From contig JADCRB010000029.1 in the NCBI GenBank assembly GCA_021464245.1, positions 2,259,813 through 2,323,812 on the forward strand: DNA of 64,000 nucleotides, read 5' to 3'. This DNA comes from Carallia brachiata (Eukaryota > Streptophyta > Magnoliopsida > Malpighiales > Rhizophoraceae). A program made the position numbers and the translations under genes. Shown here piece after piece: positions 13,353 through 24,288 of this stretch; the stretch's first letter is position 1; each line of letters begins with the position of its first letter. A model generated the notes under the pieces. That model had not been told where the DNA came from. It saw nothing but the letters and a program-made list of their open reading frames with translations, and did no database searches.

Positions 13353-13879
13353 CTTGCATGTTTGGCTTTAAACAAGTCATTTTCGATGGCAAAATTCGGT
13401 TTAACAAGCGATTTTCAATGACAAATTTTGGGTAGACCGCATTAGAATCTTACACTAATTTTTACCTTTCTTTTATTTATTTATTTATTTTATTTTAAAA
13501 CTATAAAGTATGGTGGTTTCCCTCACAATTTCATCAAGAATGATTGCACAGTAGATTAGGCCGTTATACAAAATTTATGAAAGAGTACATTCTACAATGC
13601 TCAGCAAAAGTTACAATCTCTTCTGTAATTGTGCTGGATCAAATATATATTGAATCTTACTTTAAACTGTAACGCTTGAAGCTTCGTCGAGCTTTAACCT
13701 TGTGGCTGGTTGTGCTAACTAAACCACACGTAACATGATTTTACCCTTCTTTTATTGATGGGTTAGCTAGTGAGGTATTGTTCACTTTAGCATATAAAAC
13801 CTGGATAGGTTGCACCTTATAATAAGAAGCATGCTTTCCCTTTTGTCTCTCTTATCAAGTGGAAGTGATAGCTCCTCTA

Positions 13880-14650
13880 GCGTTTTTTTTTTTTGAACGC
13901 AAAAAAAAAAAAAAAGAATGGATTGCATTTAAATTCATTGTAAGTACATGAAAAGCTAATCTAAAGAGTCTACACCGACATTACAAGAAAAAAATAACAG
14001 TTCACTTTGATATACATAGGTCAGTCCACCTCAGCAGCAGCTCAACTTTGATAGCAGCCATATAAACTAAAAGGAGTTCAAACTCAAACCCACAGTTTAG
14101 AGAAAAGAGGGACCCGCATGAAAAGGGAGACCCAAGGTCCAAGTGAAAGAGAGTCTAGAAGCCAGAAGCTTCTAGACCCAATACTGCACATGAAGGTGAA
14201 ATCCTGAAACATCGAGGAAGGCGATAAGCCCTGCGGGGTTGACAGCAGTAAAGCCGCCATGAATGCCAAAGCGTCATCCAAATGGCACAAGAAGAACTCG
14301 AAGCCACAGAGCATAGACAAACCAACTTGAGGAAGGCCAAAACAAAAGCGGCGACTGAAACTCGACGAAGACATGTCTGAAGATGGCTCCAGATTGTACA
14401 CGGTGCTCGACAACCAAAAAAACCTTCCCTCCCCCACCTCCCCGTCCAACGGAGAGAAAGGAGCAAGGCAGGGGAGACAACCAGTGACTCCAAAGTCGTT
14501 ACCAGCAGCAAAGCTGGAGGGGAAGCAATAGAGGCTGCGAGGACCAACCAGCACCAGAACTAGAGCCCACGAAGGGCACAAAGCTCACAAAGCGGCACGA
14601 ATGCTACAACGAGCGATGGAAGCCAACAAAAACCCCTCAATTCACAGTTA
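13880..14650 (-). mobile_element. Probable LINE 3' end (minus strand)
   Basis: Read on the minus strand, a GC-richer stretch without sustained coding homology ends in ATGAATTTAAATGCAATCC, a T run, GCGTTC and then a poly-A tract (poly-T on the plus strand at about 13887-13898). This resembles the 3' tails of plant L1-type LINEs. Open frames of up to 165 codons here have biased, domain-free translations and are not called. A second region of similar character is at 28.5-29.2 kb. The upstream (5') limit is not defined. Confidence 0.45.
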
Positions 14651-14659
14651 CACACCGAT

Positions 14660-16630
14660 GTGTTAGAGACAATTGCGGCATGATAGCTTCTCTACCTTAT
14701 CACTTTATATTATAACATTTATATCAACAGGTGCTAACTAGTAACTAAATTGCCAAGCGTTTTCGTCAAAAACTCTCGGCAACCGGCGTGTGTTAGTTGA
14801 TAAAATAGAGAAAAAAAATATCGAGGAAAGAGAAAATTAGGATTAAAAATGCTGGAAACTATAAGAATCACTCTGATTAATTTTAATGGTTAAGTTCTTC
14901 CAAATCATAGCTTATATGTGCCCTATAAATTACAGTTGACGCTGGTACGATATGTTCTCGAAAAGAAAAATAAGTGTACGTGTTACCTAATGGTTGATAT
15001 TTAACCCTTATGTAAGGTTACATTTAAGCAGCTAAAAAAGAGGGGTCAGAGAGGCTCCAAGCTTCCGTTCTAATCTAGCCTTCTCTACAGTAAATACGAG
15101 GCTTTTAATTAATTTTTAGTATCAACATAATTTCGCAGTAATTGTAATAAAATATTAATATAATCTTATATAACAGTATTTAATAAAAAAATTTTTTTTT
15201 TTAAATTTAACTGACAGTACATGTCACTTTAAGACTTTTTAAAAATTTTAATGTGAAGTTCTAAAAATTTTTTTTTTGTTAGTTTTTTTGGCACTCCCTA
15301 CTCCCTCCCATAGTGTTTATGATGGCACCATGTAATGTGCATCGCACCACCCCGACACCCCACCCCTTTTTCTGTCCTTTCTAATAAGCAAACTGTTTTC
15401 TACCATTGTCGGTTTCTTTCTTTGTTTCCATTCTTTGCTTTTTTTGTAATCTCAGTGATTAAACTAATAGCAAAATTAATCATCTTTAAAATAGTATATG
15501 CCAATTAATTGTTTTAAGAGTTTTCTTGTCTGCTCCAAAAAAAAAAAAGAATTTTCTTGTTTGCTGATCTCCTGGTTGCTTTTGAACCTCGTATATCATA
15601 TAAAAGTTGACATCACGCTATGTATTAGGACCAATTTGATGTTCATTATAACCTATCTAGGATTGTAGAAAGAATATGATAGAAACAACAAAAAATATAA
15701 CAAGAGGAATACTAAGCGGCTGAGTCTTATTGGGGCATGGGGGCACACTCACATGCCCCCAACAAAGCAGCAATACACAAAATTTTTTGTTTTTTAATTT
15801 CTTAATGTGAAATGGATGAAATGGTGAAAGAACAACTATTAAGATTGCCTTTTCCCTTTCATCTTTATGTAATTATCTAATTTGGTATAAGATCATGTGT
15901 TTATACCGACAAAAATATATGTGGTAGATTAACAAGCACCCTAATTATATCTATACATATGGGATGCAATTTTAGTTTTTTTTTCTTTAAATTTTTACTA
16001 TTTTCACAACAGCCAAAAATTGCTTTACCTGGGGAAAGTTACCATTGTACACAAAGTCATAAAATTCAATGAACCCATCAATTTTAAGTCCAACAACTGA
16101 AACACTCAATGCGCAGAACTTGTAATATCAGCTACAAAATGGAATTTATAGTTACTGATTTTGTAAGGACAATTCCATATTTCACATTTATTGATATTGT
16201 CTTGCTGGTTGTTGAGCTTAGCTGCCATTCCATGAACACCTACACTTTCATTGTTAGTTTTGCTGCTTTCAACTGACAGTCAAGTCCCAGACCATACCAC
16301 CCACCAAAAATCTTTTCGACTCTATCCAGTATCCACATGACTTGCCTAAACCCTTAGATATCCTCCATTTTTTCACTCTTACTTATACAATACCCATATT
16401 ACCCTTGACAAAAGAAGTACTAAAATTGAGCCGGGGGAGTAGTTTGGTCTTTTGCACACCGAATAGGCTGGGCCTCTAACTGTACATTGCAAATCCTTTG
16501 GTGGTAACTAGCAAAATTAAAGAAGGGTCCTCAAAACTATACTTGGCAGTTGAATTCTATTTATAACGCTAGATCAAGATTGCAGCCAGCCATATATGCT
16601 GGAGGTTGCTTCAAAAGATGATGATGATGG
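14660..16630. other. Intergenic region upstream of MIR828
   Basis: No gene is visible. The sequence is AT-rich with several poly-A/T runs. The part nearest 16.6 kb is the likely promoter of the microRNA precursor, but I cannot assign a TATA box or start site with confidence. Confidence 0.5.
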
Positions 16631-16639
16631 ACGACAGAG

Positions 16640-16830
16640 AAATTGGGGCAGTCCTCTTTTAATGTTTCTTGCTCAAATGAGTATTCCAATCAAAGTTTGC
16701 GTTTTGTGCATGTACAGAAAAGGCATTTTAGTACCTTTTTTTGGGCCGCTGTATTGGTTTGCTGGTGGTGCTATTCCTGAAATGCTCATTTGAGCAAGCA
16801 ATGTTAAAAGGGGAAAGCTTTTGCCCCTTT
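16640..16830 (+). ncRNA. MIR828: MIR828 microRNA precursor
   Basis: A long imperfect hairpin has a 5' arm at about 16640-16690 and a 3' arm at about 16775-16825. The 22 nt at 16667-16688 (TCTTGCTCAAATGAG...) agree with mature miR828 as I remember it from woody dicots, and differ from the Arabidopsis form at one position (C for T in the GCTCAAA stretch). The opposite arm holds the complementary star region near 16779-16800 (GCTCATTTGAGCAAGC). Pairing continues toward the base, where AGAGAAATTGGGGC lies opposite a GCCCCTTTCTCT stretch. In other dicots, 22-nt miR828 cleaves TAS4 and R2R3-MYB transcripts (anthocyanin and trichome regulators) and triggers phased siRNAs. The adjacent ACBP-type gene fits the Arabidopsis MIR828 neighbourhood. 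Transcript ends are not determined. Confidence 0.9.
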
Positions 16831-16849
16831 CTCTTCAGCCAAGCAATTG

Positions 16850-18540
16850 GATTCGTTCCCTCTCGAGGCCAATCCTTGTCCGATAAGTCTCCCATATTCT
16901 TTTCTTTGCATACAAAATATGACAAGATTATGGCTTTTGTTTCTTTGCCTCCTAGAGGCTTGTCAAGCAAAAAGAAAAAAAAAACCAAAAAACAAAAAAA
17001 GGAACAAAATACGGAGAGATTTTCGTTTTGTTTTGTTTTGTGTTTTTTTCAAACTCTCTATAGTCTAATTATATGACTGACTATAGTATCCACCGATGGT
17101 TAGCCTATCAGTAACAATTGATTTGAAATTTATTAGAGATAAGTGAATGTTCTTAAGTTTGAATTTTTTTTTTATGTGTAGTTTATATTTTAAGTAGAGG
17201 GTTGTTGATAAATAGTGATTTGTGTAGATGATTACTAATTATCTTTTTTTTTTTTAATACCACGTTGTTTTTGGATCTATATCATGTTTTTGAAAGAAAA
17301 AAACATCGATCTATATCATTTGGGATCTATAGCACATTTAAATCTTTAATATCTACTTTTTATCCTGCATATCGGGAAGTTTGTGCTGACCGGCAATACA
17401 TTGTCAAATTGGTGGGACAATCTAAAGAAATGTTTACCAAAACTGTCAAAATTGGGCCTTTTTTTACGGACCACAGTCCTTGAACTCTTGAGAACTAGGT
17501 GTCATCAAATATGACCGAAAAGACACGCAAAGGGTTGGGTTCATGTTAGGTTGGATTCCAAATTTCATTTCAATGTGACCAAAATTTTAAAGCAATCACA
17601 TATACAAAATTACTATTAAAGATGGCAGCCTCATTGTCATTTAGTATGTCTCCTGAGCATTAACCCATGTTCAAGCTCTTTCACTGGCATTTCCCTCAAT
17701 TATAAAAGGATTTAAATGTCAGTACAATAAAGATTTCATATTCATTGACACCACCATCAATTTGAGAGAGATTCATTAGACTTAATAAAATTCTAGTAGT
17801 AAATCTTTTCTATAAGAGAGGTTGAATGAGGACGTCTACAGGTGATTTTAGCAACTGCTCACAGGTGCGACGACTATGATACCGTGTTGCACTTTTTTTT
17901 TTCAAACAAAAAAAAAAAAAAAAAAAAAAAAATAGCACACACAAAGTTAGCAACATGAATGACGGCTGTAAGTTATTCCGTCTTTTCATTTTTTTGGATA
18001 GTTCATTGGGTCAGTTACAAATGATTAATAACTCTTTCTTTTTATAATGCATTTCTTCTAAAGAAATTTGAATTAAAGACTAAGCAATTATCATAGGCAT
18101 GAAAAGGTCTCCTTTATTCCTTTTAACTTGAGAGAATTTTCTTGCAGAAGCCATGCCTCAGCAAGGCGCAGAATACTCAGCTGCACATTGTGGGTTAGCC
18201 ATGTCATGATGTCCATGAAATTCAAGCCAGTAACAAGGATTAAAATTCAAGACTTCAAATATGAAAATTAAGTTCTTAACCGGTAATCCTGAGAGACGGT
18301 AGTAGCAACATTTGTACAATGATATCAATATCTAACTAGAAGTTATTTAGATTGGACAACATAGTTCCTTCAAAAAGCTACCGGTAGAGGCCAACCAGAT
18401 TCGGAGGGAAAAAGAATTTTTAGCTTTCCCATGAACAAAGAAAAGCATCTCAACTGGACCAATATTCTTGAACTGAGCTAGCCAGCTTGCGCCTGGATGC
18501 ACCATTCACAGCTATCACCTCTTCCCCCCAACTTGGAGTT
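16850..18540. other. Intergenic region before the glucanase gene
   Basis: No supportable gene is visible. It contains poly-A/T stretches, including an adjoining T run and A run near 17890-17932 that could mark a retroelement tail. Short open frames have no recognisable domains. Confidence 0.5.
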
Positions 18541-20371
18541 ATGGAGAAAAGCCTGGCGACTACTTGTGCTTCAATGATCACTATTATTGTGCTTCTTAAA
18601 TCAATTGCTATTCAAGGTATGGCTCTGCATCCCACTTTCATTTAGCACAACAATGAATTTATTGTTCTATGCCGTAACCAATCTCTTTCATGTCAATTAG
18701 GCCTATGGAGAGTGATTTATTAGTAAAATAACAAGTGCTGTTATTTTTGTGGCAGTGGAAGCAAGCATTGGAGTCAACTATGGCACGGTGGCGGACAACC
18801 TTCCACCGCCGGAACAAGTAGCTCACTTTCTATTGGAATCAACTATAATTAACCGAGTCAGGCTCTTTGACAGCAACCCTGAAATACTGCAAGCCTTTGC
18901 TGACACTGGCATTGCCGTCACAGTCTCGGTTCCTAATGATCAAATTCCCCGCCTCACAAAGATTGATTCTGCAGAAGAATGGTTGGAACTTAATGTCCAG
19001 CCTCACTTACCGGCCACCAACATTGTCCGCATCTTAGTTGGCAACGAAGTGATTTCGACTGCAAACAAGCTATTGATAGCGAGCCTTGTTCCGGCTATGC
19101 AAGCTCTCCACACAGCTCTTGTTAATGCATCATTGGACAGTACAATTAAAGTCTCCACACCTCATTCTTTGGCCATCCCCAATTCAAGCCCACCATCCAC
19201 TGGAAAATTCCGGCAAGGCTACGATTCCCATGTGCTTAAGCCATTGCTTAGCTTCCTTAAAGCTACAAATTCACCTTTCATGATAAATCCATATCCATTC
19301 TTCGGTTGCTCTGCTGACACTCTTGATTATGCGCTATTCAAGCCTAATCCCGGAGTGTTTGATGAAAACACCGGGCTTCTTTACACAAACATGTTAGATG
19401 GACAACTAGATGCAGTTTATTCAGCAATTAAACTTCTTGGTTTTACTGATATTGATATGGTAATAGCCGAAACTGGATGGCCATCGCAAGGGGATTCATC
19501 ACAGGTTGGAGCTAATGAAGAAAGTGCAGCTTATTACAATCAACAACTCATGGAGCGTGTGTCATCCAGTACTGGCACCCCGCTGATGCCAAATCGGACA
19601 TTTGAAACATACATTTTTGCACTTTTCAATGAAGATCTCAAGCCTGGACCAACTTGTGAGAGAAATTTCGGATTGTTCCAACCGGACTTGACACCAGTGT
19701 ATGATATAGGGATCATGAGGCCCACGCCCACGGTAGCTGCTGCTAGCAGAAACAACCATATTGCATATTTCTTAATCATTACAGTCGGCGTTCTAGTAGT
19801 TTATACGAATGGTGAAAATGTGCCCTCTTTAGAGTTTAGATACTAGAGATTGTTAGTTTTCTCATCGTTATGTAACATAGTCTGATCAGTGTCAAAATTT
19901 GATCTGGCAGGCTGGTAATTCACACACTCCCGCGAGCCCGACCCCAGCGCCAACGACACCTGGAAGTCCCGAGCAAGGGGCTAAAGAGACGCAGTGGTGC
20001 CTCCCCAAAACAGGAGCAGACACAGAAGCTCTGCAAAGAAATATCGACTATGTGTGTGGATTGGGATTGAACTGCAGACCAATTCAACAAGGCGGCCAGT
20101 GCTTCCTACCCAATACGGTTAGAGCACACGCAGCGTTCGCCATGAACGCATACTATCAAAGCCATGGGAAGGAACGACTACGATTGTGATTTTCAGCAAA
20201 CTGGGGCCATTTCCTTTGTGGATCCAAGTACATTCTTCTTCTCATAGAATAGTCAATCTACGTAGGCCATTTAGATACATAGTACAGGAGCTAATTATGC
20301 AAAGACCTGTTTTTTTCATGAATGTCATTATTCCTTCTGATATTGCAGGCTATGGAAATTGCAAGTTTTGA
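18541..20371 (+). CDS. Glucan endo-1,3-beta-glucosidase, GH17 with C-terminal X8 domain; frameshift in X8
   Basis: GH17 enzymes hydrolyse beta-1,3-glucans such as callose in the cell wall. Exon 1 (18541-18616) encodes a signal peptide (MEKSLATTCASMITIIVLLK...). Exon 2 (18756-19732) holds the full GH17 domain: mature start near ASIGVNYGTVADNLPPP, proton donor Glu in LVGNEV, nucleophile Glu in IAETGWPSQG, and the end FGLFQPDLTPVYDIGIMRPT. Exon 3 (from 19911) has a Pro/Thr-rich linker and the X8 (CBM43) start WCLPKTGA. The frame breaks near 20168: as written it stops at 20189, while one base less gives RNDYDCDFQQTGAISFVDPS, then splicing at 20227/20349 to YGNCKF and stop at 20371. The written sequence thus lacks the X8 tail with two conserved cysteines; a sequence error or a real mutation are both possible. 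Retention of intron 2 would give a protein without X8. Confidence 0.9.
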
Positions 20372-20734
20372 CATTGTTGCAAAGAGTTGCTAAACGTATG
20401 AAGAATGCTGGATCAGAGGACAGTAACTGTGCAGTCAACTCTACTCTTCGATTAGACTACTGCTTCTGGTTTATCCATTCTATAGTTACTCCTTGATGTT
20501 GTAATAGATAACAAGTAGGAGGAGGAAGAAGGACAAAAATATCTGGGGCATTTGCATTGAGTCTATGTCTATGTAGAATTCTACATCTTAGTAGTAGATG
20601 CTTCTTTGTATCTACTTATATAGCATTGTGAACCACAAATATTCTTGCTGCAACTGCAGCTAAAACTTGGCAATTTTGAATCTGCTGTTATTGATTGTGG
20701 ATTAAGAACACAATATTACCAGCAACCCGGCTAG

Positions 20735-21025
20735 GCTTGTGGGCTGCCCCCCATTAGTCCAGCACTCTCACCGGCCTGACCTACTTAGCGGCGGTTAAAT
20801 CACACAATTTTTTCTAACAGAATTATAGAGTATCATCTATATTTTTTTATTTTGCACACCAATCACATATAAAATTTGTCTGATTAATTTCAAAAACAAG
20901 GCACAATAAATTGCAAAACAAAGTGCAAAAAGAATCTCAATACAGGGACGGGCCACAGTGGAAGACCAACATCTCGACCAATTGCACTAGGGATGTGTTT
21001 AGGCCCGACCAGGAGACTGTTAGAA
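20735..21025 (-). mobile_element. Possible tRNA-derived SINE (minus strand)
   Basis: On the minus strand, TAGTGCAATTGGTCGAG followed about 35 bp later by TGTATTGAGATTC resembles tRNA box A and box B. Downstream sequence is AT-rich. Neither end nor a target duplication could be fixed, so this is a weak call. Confidence 0.28.
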
Positions 21026-21835
21026 AGTATAAACTCTCGAATTGAAAATTCTTATGACGTGAATCATCTTGTGCTAGCAAAGCAAATGTTGCTATTGCCT
21101 ACAATATTCCTTTCGTTAAAATTAATTTTGATTTTTTTTTTCAAATAATAGTTTAGAATGAATAGAAAATTACTCAATAAAATATTGGATGTAAAAACAT
21201 AAGCCGAAAAATAATATCTACAAAAAATTGGAAAGAAAAATGTAACAGAAGAGTTTATAAATTTTAATTTGCCTAAAATTTACTTTCTTCTGTATTCTAG
21301 AATTTCCGTCATATGAAGAATACATTGAAAGTAATCTGCTTAACCAAATAGTCTACATCCTGTCTCTATAATACATTGAAAAGGTCAAAATTAAATCTAC
21401 TTTCAAGAAATAGTACTTTAAGTGACATATTACTCAAAATTTTGAAATTGAGTAAAAAAACGAAATTATATAAGATAATTCAAAATGTAGAAACATACTA
21501 TTAAAAATTCTAAAATCAAATAAAATTCTAAGAAATTGAGTCATTCAAGATGTTTTAATATTTGCACAAAAAAAAGATGTTTCAATATTAGAAACATACT
21601 AATTCAATTTTAATATGTATTTAGAATTTGTGGTTATAAGCTTGTAACTCAAATAGTATTAACAATATGTTAATAGTAGAGTGGTCAAGGGGTCAAAATA
21701 TTAACCTTCCAGTTGTCCTCTTCTTTCAAATTAGTTAATTTAAGTTTATAAATTTTTTAAAAAAATAAGTGTCTTGGAACTTTTTAATAATGCAAGATTA
21801 TTTTATAGTAAAAACAAAATAAAAAAATTTACAAA

Positions 21836-22746
21836 ATTCACATCTATTTTAGAGTTATGAGTTCAAATTCTAAAAAAATTAGAAAGGACTATATATACAT
21901 GGACTCGTATAAAATTGTACATATATATATATACATAGAACATACAATTATTTGGTAACTTTTTCAGAGTCCTAAGACTATACTCCTCTTCTAATTTGTT
22001 GTAGGTCAGTGCATGTTATGTACCGATAAAGTACAGATATAAAAACAGTATTAGAAATATAATATGATATCGATACAATAACACACTAATTTTTTAAAAA
22101 TTTGAACATGATCACAACTCTCTATATATATAACAACTTCATAAATTTTATTCAAAACACCCAAAAATATGTTTATATAGTTATTATAAGTTTTAGAGAT
22201 ATTTTATTAAAAGATAATATCGTTACATCTTTCGTTGTTGAAGAGTTTCATAATAGAAATATAAAATTTGTAATCCATTTGATTTTTTTTTGTTAAAATT
22301 AAAAGTAAGTTGGAATTTAAAAATTTAAGAAGTTATTGACAAGTGACAATATTAATTTATAACTTTAAAATTTTTTTTTTATTTTTTAAAAGTAATTATA
22401 AAAATATTTAAACGTGTTCTTGACATATTAAACACTTGTATATTCTGTATCAGACATATGTATCTTAATTTTTTTTAAAAAAAATTATTTGCCAAATGTG
22501 TTTAACACGTGTCCTTTTATGTAGTACTCCCAAATTTATAAACCAAAGTAAAAAAATTTACAAACTTCACATCTATTTTAGAGTTAATGAATTTAAATCC
22601 TAAAAAAATTAGAAAAGACTATATATGCATCGATTAATATAGAACATACAATTAATATATATATATATATATATATTGGTAACTTTTGCAGAGTCCTAAG
22701 ACTATACTCCTCGTCCAATTTGTTGTAGGTCATTGCACGTTATGCA
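21836..22746. repeat. Pair of ~185-bp direct repeats upstream of the ACBP gene
   Basis: The segment at 21836-22020 is repeated at 22566-22746. Both begin with CACATCTATTTTAGAGTTA, share a TAGAACATACAATTA block, and end with CAGAGTCCTAAGACTATACTCCTC and a TTTGTTGTAGGTCA motif. They differ mainly in the length of the TA tract. The intervening 550 bp is AT-rich and lacks coding signal. The second copy ends about 235 bp before the ACBP start codon, so it may lie in the promoter. Confidence 0.85.
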
Positions 22747-22982
22747 CATAAGGGCCGTGTGAATTATCGCCACTTTCTCATGAAAAAATAATGTTTTTTC
22801 GCGTCTTACTTTTTGCAGACAAGTTCCCTGCAGACGATGCAAGCAGATATTCGATCATCATCTGGAGTTAGGGTTAGCGTCAGGAATAGTGGTTTTTTTT
22901 TGCTTTTTTCTTTTTGTTAATTTCTGGAGTTTGTTGTTTTGTAAATTTTTTTTTCCCCCCCGAAACAACAAACAGCACCGCC

Positions 22983-24248
22983 ATGGCAGAGTGGCACCAA
23001 TTTCTGCAGTCCATATTCATAGGCGTCATCTTCTCGTACCTTCTCTCCAAGCTCATTTCCGTCGTCGTTTCCTACAAGGACGACAATCTCTCCATCTCCC
23101 GCAACTCCGACCCTAATCGCACCCCTCCCCGCCCACCCGGCCCTTCCGCCGCCGCCGCCGCCGACGACGATGTCTCCTCCCTCCGCCGCGATTTCAGCTC
23201 GTCCTCCCCAGACCTCGTCGGCTCTGTCCTTCGCGACACTGATTCCGTCGTGGCCGAGCAAGGCAGCGTCAGGAACGAGAGCCTTCCCTGCAGCGACGTC
23301 GACGACGACGATTGGGAGGGCGTTGAGAGTACGGAACTCGACGAGATGTTCAGTGCGGCCACGGCGTTCGTCGCGGCCGCTGCTTCCGATCGGCTTTCCC
23401 AGAAGGTGTCGAGCGACGTGCAGTTACAGCTTTATGGTTTGTACAAGATCGCCACCGAAGGGCCTTGCAGTGCTCCCCCTCCTTCCGCCATCAAAATGAC
23501 CGCCCGTGCCAAGTGGTATTGCATTAATTTTTTCCCTTTCAATTTTCGATTCTAAATTTGGAACTTGACATTTTAAACTGAATGTAATTGTGGAGTAAGA
23601 ATTTCGTTTTTCCCTATGATTTAAATCTAGTTAATATTGATTTATTTCGTAATGCGGAGATTGCAGCCCTATTATGTCTCACCGATGTGTGCCTCCAGCA
23701 GCTGCATCCGTTTCCGGTTTTCTAAGTATTCTTCTAAAAGTGATTAGGGATGGGTGGGAGAATTTGAATGGAGACTTTTAAAATTTACTGAAGGTCTGCA
23801 GGTTTTGCTTTCGTGTCGTGTTCTTGGTTTGTTATCCCCCTAATATGTGTTTTTGGACTAGATAGATGAGCAAGGAATATGGCCATGGAACTTACAGTGA
23901 TGATGTTTTGGAGTTTTAGTTCTTTGAATACTACAAGTGATTCATTTCTTCTTCCTTACAGCATTTTTGTTTTTGTCAATCAGGAAATTGTCACCCTTAT
24001 TGTATATACCTGAGAAAAATTAGTATATATGCAGATGTTATAAAGATTGCAAAAATTTTTGGAACATTTAACAGCAAACAGTGGGAAACTAGACACCGTA
24101 TCAACAAATGGGCTCTGTCTAGGAGAGTGCTTCAATATCTTTGTTAACATCTACATTTTTCTGTGACAGAAAATTGCACCTACTGCCTACTGGATATGCA
24201 TGCAGCCAACTTTTCTAGACAATTATTCTTCTTCCCCCTATTTGTAGA

Positions 24249-24288
<40 letters not shown>

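Noticed and set aside
14084..14581. 165-codon minus-strand open frame
   Set aside because: It lies in a GC-richer LINE-like 3' region; three frames are open at once and the translation is biased with no domain.
22917..23362. Minus-strand frames of 114 and 96 codons
   Set aside because: They are the complement of ACBP exon 1, whose GC-rich low-complexity coding keeps the other frames open.
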